Positions 56,435 through 64,000 of a stretch of 64,000 nt of DNA are shown here, one piece after another (the first letter of the stretch is position 1; every line of letters begins with the position of its first letter). A program made the translations under genes and the position numbers. The DNA is from Caldovatus aquaticus. GTDB lineage: Bacteria; Pseudomonadota; Alphaproteobacteria; Acetobacterales; Acetobacteraceae. Location of the stretch: contig NZ_JAHZUY010000015.1 of NCBI RefSeq assembly GCF_019458025.1, positions 1 to 64,000 of the forward strand, in the 5' to 3' direction. The notes under the pieces are model-generated. The model made no database searches and was not told where the DNA came from. It saw only the letters and a list, made by a program, of their open reading frames with translations.

Positions 56435-57660
56435 CGGTGCATGTGGTGGGCGGCGGCCTCTCCGGGCTCGCCGCGGCGCTCCGGCTTGCGCGCGCGGGGC
56501 AGGCGGTGGTGCTCCACGAGGCGGCGCCGCTGCCCGGCGGCCGCGCCCGCGCCCTGCCGGACGGGACGGACAACGGCACCCACGCGCTGCTGGGCGCGAA
56601 CCGTGCGGCGCTGCGCTTCCTCGCCGCGATCGGCGCGCGCGGCGGGTGGATCGAGCCGGAGCCGGAGGGGCTGCCGGTGCTCGACCTCGGCGACGGTACC
56701 GCGCGGCGCATCGCGCTCTCGCCCGCCGCGTGGCGCGATGCGGCGCGGCGGCCGCCCGGACTGTCGGCACGCGCGCTGCTGGCGCTGGCGCGGCTCGCCT
56801 TGCCGCTGCCGTGGCGCGACCGCCCGGTAGCGGCGGCGATGGCCGCGCATCCCGCGCTGCACCGCGCGCTGGTCGAGCCGCTCGCCGTCGCCGCGCTGAA
56901 CACGCCGGCCGGGGAGGCGTCCGCGCGCCTGCTCGGCGCGGTGCTGCGCCGGCTGATGGCGCCGGGAGCGACGCGCGTGCTGGTCGCCCGCGACGGGCTC
57001 GGCCCCGACCTGATCGCGCCCGCGTGCGCGGCGCTCGCGCGCGCGGGCGGCGCGGTGCGCACCGGCGCGCGGCTGCGGGGGCTGGCGCGCGCGGGGGATC
57101 GCGTCGCGGCGCTCGACTTCGGCACGGAGACGGTGCCGCTCGCGCCGGGGGATGCGGTGGTGCTGGCGCTGCCGCCCTGGGAGGCGGCGCGGCTGCTGCC
57201 GGGCCTGCCCGTGCCCGCGCGCTTCGCGCCGATCCTCAACCTGCACTTCGCGCATGCGGTGCCGGGCGCGCCGGTGCGCTTCCTCGGGCTGCTCGGCGGT
57301 CTCGCGCAATGGGTGCTGGTGCGCCCGGGTGGCGTCAGCGTCACCGTCAGCGCCGCCGACGCGGCGATCGAGGCCGAGGCGCCGGCGCTCGCCGCGCGCG
57401 CCTGGGGGGAGATCCGCGCCGCCGCGCGCGCCTTCGCCCTGCCGGGCGCGTGGCCGGAGGCGCCGCCGCCCTGCCGCGCGGTCAAGGAGCGTCGCGCCAC
57501 GCCGCGCCAGGCCGCGGGCGGAGCGCCGCCCGCGCCGCCGCGCCGGCCGCTCGCCAACCTCGTGCTCGCCGGCGACTGGACCCTGCCGGCGCTGCCCGCG
57601 ACCATCGAGGCCGCGATCCGCTCCGGCGCGGCGGCGGCACGGGCGGTGCTGCGCCGCTAG
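56431..57660 (+). CDS. hpnE: Hydroxysqualene dehydroxylase HpnE
   Basis: A 409-residue FAD amine-oxidase fold protein: N-terminal HVVGGGLSGLAAALRLARAG, NGTHALLGANRAALRFLAAI, EPLAVAALNTPAGEASARLL, and the C-terminal LVLAGDWTLPALPATIEAAI. It reduces hydroxysqualene to squalene, completing the HpnCDE route. GTG start overlaps the hpnCD stop. Squalene-hopene cyclase is not in the window. Confidence 0.93.
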   Translation: MTVHVVGGGLSGLAAALRLARAGQAVVLHEAAPLPGGRARALPDGTDNGTHALLGANRAALRFLAAIGARGGWIEPEPEGLPVLDLGDGTARRIALSPAAWRDAARRPPGLSARALLALARLALPLPWRDRPVAAAMAAHPALHRALVEPLAVAALNTPAGEASARLLGAVLRRLMAPGATRVLVARDGLGPDLIAPACAALARAGGAVRTGARLRGLARAGDRVAALDFGTETVPLAPGDAVVLALPPWEAARLLPGLPVPARFAPILNLHFAHAVPGAPVRFLGLLGGLAQWVLVRPGGVSVTVSAADAAIEAEAPALAARAWGEIRAAARAFALPGAWPEAPPPCRAVKERRATPRQAAGGAPPAPPRRPLANLVLAGDWTLPALPATIEAAIRSGAAAARAVLRR

Positions 57661-57844
57661 GGCGGAGCGCGGACGGCGGGAAACGGCCGAGAGCGTGGAT
57701 CCGCGCGACAGGCAATGAACCGGAGCCGGTGCCGCGGGCGCGGCCGAGCGGCAACGGCTCTGGCCGTCCCGCCGCCTTGCCGTGCGCGGCCCGGCGTGCC
57801 AGCGTCCGCCGCCGACGCGCAGGAGAAGGGAGCGGAACGGACAC

Positions 57845-58609
57845 ATGGCGGCGGAGATCGGCGTGAGCTTCAGGCTGGACGGGCAGCGCGCCCTGGTGAC
57901 CGGGGCGAGCAAGGGCATCGGCCGCGCCGCCGCCATCGCCATGGCCGAGGCCGGCGCCGAGGTGGTGCTCGCCGCGCGCTCCGCCGAGGCGCTGGAGGCG
58001 CTGGCGGCGGAGCTGAGGGGCCGCGGCCTCGCCGCGCGCGCCCTGCCGCTCGACGTCACGGACGCGGCGGCGATGCGCGAGGCGATCGCGCGCGCGGGTC
58101 CGTTCGACGCGCTGTTCAACAACGCCGGCGGCAACCGGCCCCAGCCCTTCCTCGAGGTGGACGAGGCGACCTTCGACTGGATGTTCGCCCTCAACGTGCG
58201 CGCCGCCTTCATGGTGAGCCAGGCGGTGGCGCGCGGCATGGTGGCGGCGGGGCGGCGGGGCGCGATCGTGCACATGACCTCGCAGATGGGCCATGTCGGC
58301 GGCCGCGACCGCACCGTCTATTGCGGCACCAAGCACGCGCTCGAGGGGATGACCAAGGCGATGGCGCTCGAGCTCGCGCCGCACGGCATCCGGGTGAACG
58401 CGGTGGCGCCGACCTTCATCCTCACCGAGCTGACGCGGGACTGGGCGGAGGACCCGGCCTGGCGGGCCGAGATCCTGCCGCGCATCCCGCTCGGCCGGCT
58501 TGGCATGCCGCGCGACGTGGCGGGGGCGGTGGTGTTCCTCTGCTCGCCCGCGGCGGCGATGATCACCGGCCATTCCCTGCTGGTGGATGGCGGCTGGACG
58601 GCGCAGTAG
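57845..58609 (+). CDS. Short-chain dehydrogenase/reductase
   Basis: A 254-residue SDR with TGASKGIGRAAAIAMAEAG (NAD(P) motif), NNAGGNRPQPF, Ser in HMTSQMG, catalytic YCGTK, and the C-terminal GHSLLVDGGWTAQ. Related to gluconate 5-dehydrogenase and 3-oxoacyl reductases; substrate unknown. It is followed after 41 bp by the gamma-glutamyltransferase gene. Confidence 0.93.
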   Translation: MAAEIGVSFRLDGQRALVTGASKGIGRAAAIAMAEAGAEVVLAARSAEALEALAAELRGRGLAARALPLDVTDAAAMREAIARAGPFDALFNNAGGNRPQPFLEVDEATFDWMFALNVRAAFMVSQAVARGMVAAGRRGAIVHMTSQMGHVGGRDRTVYCGTKHALEGMTKAMALELAPHGIRVNAVAPTFILTELTRDWAEDPAWRAEILPRIPLGRLGMPRDVAGAVVFLCSPAAAMITGHSLLVDGGWTAQ

Positions 58610-58650
58610 AACGCCGCCCGGCGCGACGAAGAGCGAGGACGCAACGCCTG

Positions 58651-60267
58651 ATGCGCGACTTCCATCTCCCCGGCCGCAGCCCCGTCTTCGCGACCAACGG
58701 CATGGCGGCGACCTCGATGCCGGCGGCGACGCTGGCCGCGCTCGACATCCTGCGCCAGGGCGGCAACGCCGTGGACGCGGCGATCGCCGCCTGCGCCGTG
58801 CTGTGCGTGATCGAGCCGCAGAGCACGGGGATCGGCGGCGACTGCTTCTGCCTCTACGCGCCGGCGGGCTCGGGCAAGGTGATCGCGCTCAACGGCTCCG
58901 GCCGCGCGCCGATGGGGGCGACGCCGGAGGCGCTGCGCGCGGCGGGCCTGACCGCGATGGTCAACACCTCCGCCCATTCGGTGACGGTCCCCGGGGCGAT
59001 CAGCGCCTGGGACCTGCTCAGCCGCACCCATGGCCGGCTCGGCCTCGAGGCGCTGCTGCAGCCGGCGATCCGCTACGCGGAGGAGGGATTTCCGGTCGCG
59101 CCGCGCGTCGCGCACGACTGGGCCGGTTCGGTCGCCAAGCTGTCGCTGCACCCGGCGGCGGCGCGCCGCTTCCTCGTCAACGGCGAGGCGCCCGCGCTCG
59201 GCCACCGCTTCGTGCAGCCGGAGCTCGGCCGCACGCTGCGGGCCATCGCCCGGCACGGCAAGCGCGCCTTCTACGAAGGCGAGGTCGCGGCGGACATGGT
59301 GGCGACGCTGCGCGCCGCCGGCGGCACGCACACCGAGGAGGACTTCGCGCGCGGCGCCGACGTCGCCGAGTTCGTCGAGCCGATCTCGCTCGCCTGGCGC
59401 GGCGTCGAGGTGTTCCAGTGCCCCCCCAACGGCTCCGGCCTGCACGTGCTGCAGATCCTCGGCATCCTGGAGAACTTCGCCACGCCCGAGGCGGGGGCGC
59501 TCTCGGCCGAGCGCTACCACCGCCACATCGAGGCCGCGCGCCTCGCCTACCGTGACCGCGACGCCTTCCTCGCCGACCCGTCGCGGGTGGAGGTGCCGGT
59601 CGCGCGCCTAACGTCGAAGGAGTACCTGAAGCGCCTCGCCGGCCTCATCCGCGACGACGCGGCGATGCGCGAGCTGCCGCCGGCGGGCGAGAGCGACTGG
59701 GAGAAGCATCGCGACACGGTCTATCTCTGCGTCGTGGATCGGGACGGCAACGCCTGCTCCTTCATCAACTCGCTGTTCGAGGGCTTCGGCTCCGGCATCC
59801 TCGCCGAGAAATCCGGGGTGATGCTGCACAACCGCGGCTTCGGCTTCCGGCTGCAGGAGGGGCACCCGAACTGCATCGCGCCCGGCAAGCGGCCGCTGCA
59901 CACCATCATCCCCGGCATGGTGATGCAGGGCGGAGAGGCGCTGATGCCCTACGGCGTGATGGGCGGGCGCTTCCAGCCGATGGGCCAGACGCTGTTCCTC
60001 GCCAACCACTTCGAGTTCGGCCTCGACCTGCAGGAGGCGCTCGACCTGCCGCGGCTGATGCCGCTCGACACGCCGCAGGGCGACGTGGTGCAGGTGGAGC
60101 GCGGCATCCCGGGCGAGGTCGTGGACCGGCTGAACCGGCTCGGCCACCGCTGCGTGCTGGTCGAGAAGCCGCATGGCGGCGGCCAGGCGATCCGCATCGA
60201 CCGCAGGCGCGGCGTGCTGATCGGGGCCTCGGACCCGCGCAAGGACGGCTGCGCGCTGGGCTACTGA
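58651..60267 (+). CDS. Gamma-glutamyltransferase family protein
   Basis: A 538-residue Ntn hydrolase of the GGT family. Large-subunit blocks GGNAVDAAIAACAVLCVIEP and GIGGDCFCLY are followed by the autocleavage site HRDTVYLCVVDRDGNACSFI with nucleophile T356, and NRGFGF, GKRPLHTI. No signal peptide is evident, unlike classical periplasmic GGT; such cytoplasmic members include cephalosporin acylase-like and AckA/CapD-like amidases. It may release glutamyl or acyl groups from a small molecule. Confidence 0.92.
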   Translation: MRDFHLPGRSPVFATNGMAATSMPAATLAALDILRQGGNAVDAAIAACAVLCVIEPQSTGIGGDCFCLYAPAGSGKVIALNGSGRAPMGATPEALRAAGLTAMVNTSAHSVTVPGAISAWDLLSRTHGRLGLEALLQPAIRYAEEGFPVAPRVAHDWAGSVAKLSLHPAAARRFLVNGEAPALGHRFVQPELGRTLRAIARHGKRAFYEGEVAADMVATLRAAGGTHTEEDFARGADVAEFVEPISLAWRGVEVFQCPPNGSGLHVLQILGILENFATPEAGALSAERYHRHIEAARLAYRDRDAFLADPSRVEVPVARLTSKEYLKRLAGLIRDDAAMRELPPAGESDWEKHRDTVYLCVVDRDGNACSFINSLFEGFGSGILAEKSGVMLHNRGFGFRLQEGHPNCIAPGKRPLHTIIPGMVMQGGEALMPYGVMGGRFQPMGQTLFLANHFEFGLDLQEALDLPRLMPLDTPQGDVVQVERGIPGEVVDRLNRLGHRCVLVEKPHGGGQAIRIDRRRGVLIGASDPRKDGCALGY

Positions 60268-60284
60268 GCGGAAGGAGGGCCGCC

Positions 60285-60788
60285 ATGCCGATGCGGGCGA
60301 TCAAGGCGGACATCACCACCCTCGACGTGGACGCGATCGTCAACGCCGCGAACGAGCGTCTCACCCCCGGCGGGGGCGTCAGCGGCGCGATCCATCGCGC
60401 CGCGGGGCCGGAGCTTGCCGCCGCCTGCGCCGCCCTCGCGCCCTGCCCGACCGGGGAGGCGCGCATCACCCCCGGCTTCCGCCTCAAGGCGCGCCACGTG
60501 ATCCACGCGGTCGGCCCGGTCTGGCACGGGGGCACGCGCGGCGAGGCCGGCCTGCTCGCCAGCGCCTACCGCGCCGCGCTCGCCCGGCTGCGCGAGGCGG
60601 GCGGGCGCTCCATCGCCTTTCCCGCCATCTCCACCGGCATCTACGGCTACCCGCTGGAGGAGGCGACGCGCATCGCCGTCGCCACGGTGCGCGACGACCT
60701 CGCCCGCAACGGCGACCTCGACGTCGTCTTCGCCTGCTTCGACGACCGCACCCTCGCGGCCTACCGGAAGGAGCTTGCCGCCCCGTGA
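60285..60788 (+). CDS. Macrodomain protein, O-acetyl-ADP-ribose deacetylase-like (YmdB type)
   Basis: A 167-residue macrodomain with KADITTLDVDAIVNAANERL, the glycine-rich GGGVSGAIHRAAGPE, VIHAVGPVW and STGIYGYPLEEATRIAV, all YmdB/MacroD hallmarks. These enzymes remove ADP-ribose from proteins or deacetylate O-acetyl-ADP-ribose. It overlaps the amidase gene by 4 bp, so the two are probably translated together. Confidence 0.92.
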   Translation: MPMRAIKADITTLDVDAIVNAANERLTPGGGVSGAIHRAAGPELAAACAALAPCPTGEARITPGFRLKARHVIHAVGPVWHGGTRGEAGLLASAYRAALARLREAGGRSIAFPAISTGIYGYPLEEATRIAVATVRDDLARNGDLDVVFACFDDRTLAAYRKELAAP

Positions 60789-62284
60789 CCGAACCCTGCG
60801 ACCTCGGCGCCGTGGAGGCGCGCCGGCTGATCGGCCGCAAGGCCCTCTCGCCCGTCGAGCTGCTGGAGAGCTGCCTCGCCCGCATCGAGGCGATCAACCC
60901 CGCCGTCAACGCGATGGTGGCGCTGGATGTCGAGCGCGCCCGCGCCGCCGCCCGCGCCGCCGAGCAGGCCATGATGCGCGGCGAGCCGCTCGGCCCGCTG
61001 CACGGCCTGCCCCTCGGGGTGAAGGACCTCGAGGAGACCGAGGGCCTGCGCACCACCTGGGGCAGCCCGATCTTCCGCGACCACGTCCCGGCGCGCGACG
61101 AGCACATGGTCGCCAACCTGCGGCGCGCCGGCGCGATCGTGCTCGGCAAGACCAACGTCCCGGAATTCGGCCTCGGCGCCAACACCCGCAACACGGTCTA
61201 CGGCGCGACCGGCAACCCCTTCGATCCCGAGAGGAGCGCGGCCGGCTCCTCCGGCGGCTCCGCGGTCGCGCTCGCGACCGGCATGGTGCCGATCGCGACC
61301 GGCTCCGACACCGGCGGCTCGCTGCGCAACCCGGCGGCCTTCTGCGGCGTGGTCGGCTACCGCCCGAGTCCCGGCCTGGTGCCGGCGGAGCGGCGCGCGC
61401 ACGGCTGGTCTCCGATCTCCGTGCTCGGACCGATGGCGCGCGACATCCCCGACGCCTGCCTGCTGCTCTCGGCGATGGCCTCCGACGACGCCTGCGACCC
61501 GCTCGCCTACACGCTGCACGGACGCGCGGTGCGCGGCGACCCGGCGCTGTTCTTCCCCCCGCCCCGGGTGGACCTTTCGACGCTCCGCCTCGCCGCCACC
61601 GAGGATTTCGGCTTCGCGCCCGTGGAGCGCCACATCCGCGAGGTGTTCCGCGCCCGCGTCGCCGCCTGCCGCCCGCTGTTCCGCGCGGTGGCGGAGGGGG
61701 CGAGCCCCGACTGCAGCGGCACCGACGAGGCCTTCGCGGTGCTGCGGGCGAGCGGGGCGCTTGCCGCGCATCTCGAGAAGGTGCGGACGCGGCCGCAGGA
61801 CTGCGGGCCGAACGTCATCGCCAACGTCGAGGAGGGGCTGCGCTATTCCCTCGCCGACCACGCCCGCGCGGCGAGCCTGCAGACGCAGATCTACCGCCGC
61901 TGGCAGGCCTTCTTCCGCGAGCACGACGTGCTGATCTCGCCGGCGATCACGGTGAGCCCGCGGCCTTGGCGCGAGCTCTACCCGGCGGAGATAGACGGAC
62001 AGCCGACCCGCACCTACTACCACTGGCTGGCGTGCGCCTACGCGGTCTCGCTCGTCGGCCACCCCGCGGTCTCCCTGCCGGTCGGGGTGGACCGCGACGG
62101 CATGCCGTTCGGGCTGCAGATCGTCGGGCCGCGCGGCGGGGATGCCTTCGTGCTCGGCGTCGCCGCGGCGCTGGAGGAGGCCTTCGCCGCCGATCCGGCG
62201 CTGCGCCGCCCGCTGCCGGATCTCGAGCGGCTGCGCACCGCGCCGCCGATCCGCACCATGCCGGGCTTCCTCGGCTGGGATTAG
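60785..62284 (+). CDS. Amidase signature family enzyme
   Basis: A 499-residue amidase with the Ser-cisSer-Lys triad: Lys in GVKDLEETEG (about residue 80), cis-Ser in AGSSGGSAVALATGM and nucleophile Ser in GSDTGGSLRNPAAFCG (about 179). It hydrolyses an amide; the closest broad relatives are aryl and aliphatic amidases rather than GatA, as no GatB/GatC are nearby. GTG start overlaps the macrodomain gene. Confidence 0.93.
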   Translation: MTEPCDLGAVEARRLIGRKALSPVELLESCLARIEAINPAVNAMVALDVERARAAARAAEQAMMRGEPLGPLHGLPLGVKDLEETEGLRTTWGSPIFRDHVPARDEHMVANLRRAGAIVLGKTNVPEFGLGANTRNTVYGATGNPFDPERSAAGSSGGSAVALATGMVPIATGSDTGGSLRNPAAFCGVVGYRPSPGLVPAERRAHGWSPISVLGPMARDIPDACLLLSAMASDDACDPLAYTLHGRAVRGDPALFFPPPRVDLSTLRLAATEDFGFAPVERHIREVFRARVAACRPLFRAVAEGASPDCSGTDEAFAVLRASGALAAHLEKVRTRPQDCGPNVIANVEEGLRYSLADHARAASLQTQIYRRWQAFFREHDVLISPAITVSPRPWRELYPAEIDGQPTRTYYHWLACAYAVSLVGHPAVSLPVGVDRDGMPFGLQIVGPRGGDAFVLGVAAALEEAFAADPALRRPLPDLERLRTAPPIRTMPGFLGWD

Positions 62285-62360
62285 CCCCTTCCGCGCGCGG
62301 CGGCGCCGGATCGGCGGAGCGAGGGAGCGGCCGGCGCCGGCTGCCGTCCGCATAAGGGAA

Positions 62361-62370
62361 ACTACGTAGT
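62361..62370. promoter_or_regulatory. Palindrome ACTACGTAGT upstream of the FixJ-type regulator
   Basis: A perfect 10-bp palindrome within an AT-richer patch, 185 bp before the regulator's ATG. It contains TACGTAG on both strands, close to the TAMGTAG core described for FixJ-type DNA-binding domains, so autoregulation is plausible. Confidence 0.45.
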
Positions 62371-62554
62371 CGCGGCGCTGCAGGCCGTCCTTCCCTCGAC
62401 CCGGGTCGCGCGCTCGGCTATCCGGGATGGCGCATGGCCATCGGCTGGCGGCGAGGTCCCGTCCGGCACGGGCCTGCGGCGCTCGGCCCATCGTGTCCGC
62501 GCAGGAAGCGCGGAGGACGACGGGCGCGAGAAGGGATACCAGAGGTCGGTGCCG

Positions 62555-63205
62555 ATGGCCGAGGATGCCGCCGTCCATGTGATCGACGACGATGATGCCG
62601 TCCGCCACTCCCTGGCGTTCCTGTTCGAGTCCGCGGGGCTGGCGGTGCGCACCTACGAGACGGCGGAGATCTTCCTCGGCGTCGCCACGCGCCTGACGGC
62701 GGGCTGCGTGCTCACGGACGTCCGCATGCCGGGCATGGACGGTCTCGCCCTCCAGCGGCGGCTGCTGGAACTCGAGGTCCCGCTCCCGGTCATCGTCATG
62801 ACCGGACACGGCGACAGGCCGGTCGCGATCCAGGCGCTCGCGGCCGGCGCCGCCGCCTTCATCGAGAAGCCGTTCGACGACGAGGTGCTGCTCGCCGCCG
62901 TTCGCGCCGCGCTCGGCGCTGGCCCGCGGGCCAGCGGGCCGGATGGCTGGGACGCCGGCGTCGCTGTCCGTCTCTCCGTCCTCACCCCGCTGGAGCGGCA
63001 GGTGCTGCAGCACCTGGTGGCGGGCCGGCCGACGAACGCCATCGCCCGGGCCCTCGGCACCAGCCCGCACGCGGTCGAGAGGCATCGTGCCGGGGTGATG
63101 GAGAAGATGGGCGTGCGCAGCCTGGCGGAGCTCCTGCGCCTGGCGCTGCGCGGCGCGGTCGCCGCCGGGCCCGGCATGGTCCTGGACGAGGCGCGCGAGG
63201 ACTGA
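62555..63205 (+). CDS. FixJ/NarL-type response regulator
   Basis: A 216-residue two-component regulator. The receiver has acidic residues DDDD (11-14), phospho-acceptor D55 (LTDVRMPG) and Lys in FIEKPF; the LuxR-type HTH covers about 145-205 (LTPLERQVLQHLVAGRPTNA, then IARALGTSPHAVERHRAGVM). ATG at 62555 has AGAGG 9 bases upstream; a GTG at 62549 is possible. No sensor kinase is encoded in the window. Confidence 0.92.
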   Translation: MAEDAAVHVIDDDDAVRHSLAFLFESAGLAVRTYETAEIFLGVATRLTAGCVLTDVRMPGMDGLALQRRLLELEVPLPVIVMTGHGDRPVAIQALAAGAAAFIEKPFDDEVLLAAVRAALGAGPRASGPDGWDAGVAVRLSVLTPLERQVLQHLVAGRPTNAIARALGTSPHAVERHRAGVMEKMGVRSLAELLRLALRGAVAAGPGMVLDEARED

Positions 63206-63487
63206 AGGGTCAGGGCGGCGTGGCGGCGGCCTCGCCGGGGGTGCCGCGCGGTGGCCGCCCTGTCCGCGGGGGAAGGAGGGCCGTCGGCGGGTCACGCGGG
63301 GCGGGCGGGTTTTGCATCATTTCGTGTCGGCGGCACTCCGAACGCCGGCATTTGATCCTGCGCAAGACGGCAGGGGCCCGAGACTGGTCCGATCGTGCCG
63401 GCGAATCACCGTGCCGCCGGTCGCGCCGGCTTCCGACGGCACCGCCTGGCAGCCGGCAGGCCGGAAGACGAGGAGAGGAGGAGCACG

Positions 63488-64000
63488 ATGCGCAGGACGA
63501 TGAGGCCTACCGGTGCCACAGCGGGCGCAGCGCTCCTGTTGCTGGCGCTGCCCGCGCTGGCCCAGCAGGGCCAGCCGCAACCGGATCCGCACCATCCGGG
63601 TGGGGCCGCCGCCGCGCCGGCCGCGCCGTCCGGTGCGCAGCCGCCGTCGGCGCCGGGCACGGGCGCCTCCGGCGGCACCGGCCGGATGGGCGGCAGCCCG
63701 GGCATGGGCATGGGCGGTCCCGGCGGCATGATGATGGGCGGCGGCCCTGGCGGAATGCCCGGCATGGGGATGATGATGCGGCATTACGGGCCTGGCGGCG
63801 CGCCGATGAACGTCATCATCAACGTCGGTCCGGGCATCCGCGTGGAGATCGAGGACCAGGACCGGCAGGGCCGCGGCGGGCCCGCGGGCCGGATGATGAC
63901 GGGCGCACCGCGGGGCGGCGCCATGGGGCCCGGCATGATGATGGATCCCGACGGCATGCGCCCCTTCGAGCGCATCGAGGGCCGGCTCGCCTACTACCGC
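63488..64000 (+). CDS. Met/Gly-rich periplasmic protein, probably Spy/CpxP-like (cut by window end)
   Basis: The gene runs off the right edge after 171 residues. A signal peptide (MRRTMRPTGATAGAALLLLA, then LPALAQQ) is followed by a Pro/Ala-rich stretch and a region with repeated Met-Gly-Gly (about residues 58-100) such as GGPGGMMMGGGPGGMPGMGM, then MRPFERIEGRLAYYR. The last part resembles the start of the LTxxQ/Spy-type helical domain of alphaproteobacterial Spy/CpxP-family proteins. Met and His richness suggests copper or other metal binding. The start ATG lies in a 282-bp gap after the FixJ-type regulator. Confidence 0.75.
   Translation, partial: MRRTMRPTGATAGAALLLLALPALAQQGQPQPDPHHPGGAAAAPAAPSGAQPPSAPGTGASGGTGRMGGSPGMGMGGPGGMMMGGGPGGMPGMGMMMRHYGPGGAPMNVIINVGPGIRVEIEDQDRQGRGGPAGRMMTGAPRGGAMGPGMMMDPDGMRPFERIEGRLAYYR

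Overview
This window reads as chromosomal DNA of a very GC-rich alphaproteobacterium, most likely Rhodospirillales/Acetobacteraceae (Roseomonas-like). The grounds are the order dusB-ntrB-ntrC-ntrY-ntrX-dat-hfq-hflX, a fused ispDF, the polar organiser popZ, squalene/hopanoid genes of the HpnC/HpnD/HpnE type, and dense packing with many GTG starts and 4-base ATGA/GTGA overlaps. The assignment is an inference from gene content; there is no rRNA or other phylogenetic marker to confirm it.

Layout. 1-7.1 kb: the end of an IS5-type insertion sequence, then a scattered accessory/metabolic stretch (Ldh-family dehydrogenase, an alpha/beta hydrolase-fold protein without its nucleophile, an Asp/Glu-racemase-like protein, two small unknown proteins with a good promoter, a thiolase-like protein, a lipoprotein whose 3' end is frame-disturbed, cutA). 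7.1-20.3 kb: housekeeping and nitrogen regulation: ispDF, then rightward from one promoter dusB, ntrBC, ntrYX, dat, a HAD phosphatase, hfq, hflX and an inositol-phosphatase family gene. 20.3-25.3 kb: a structured intergenic region, a serine hydrolase, gnd-gntK (gluconate use), pcaF and a leftward metallo-beta-lactamase fold hydrolase. 25.5-32.2 kb: tRNA-Asn and tRNA-Cys, pcm, tolC, popZ, valS, tRNA-Arg.

32.2-39.0 kb is a leftward locus: a DeoR/GlpR regulator, then HAD phosphatase-phnD-phnC-phnE-phnE-glpD with overlapping or nearly touching genes. Two identical 11-bp repeats, 21 bp apart, lie on the promoter between regulator and operon. No C-P lyase genes are present, so this looks like an importer for a glycerol-phosphate-type compound rather than a phosphonate degradation locus.

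39-51 kb: acetyltransferase, MFS exporter, CPA2 antiporter, a cyclase-family hydrolase, a branched-chain amino acid type ABC transporter (livH, a livM-livG fusion, livF, livK), a DUF2459 protein and an orphan Bug-type binding protein. 51.1-57.7 kb: a leftward operon (NodU/CmcH carbamoyltransferase, LhgO-like FAD oxidase, HD-domain protein) facing a rightward squalene operon with hpnC and hpnD fused, followed by hpnE. 57.8-64 kb: SDR, gamma-glutamyltransferase, macrodomain, amidase, a FixJ-type regulator with a TACGTA-containing palindrome upstream, and the start of a Met/Gly-rich Spy/CpxP-like periplasmic protein cut by the window end.

Most promising for new biology: the DeoR-HAD-phnDCEE-glpD locus with its paired operators, the carbamoyltransferase operon divergent from hopanoid genes, the HpnC-HpnD and LivM-LivG fusions, the alpha/beta-hydrolase with Ala at the nucleophile position, and a run of three hairpins in the 20.5-kb intergenic region.
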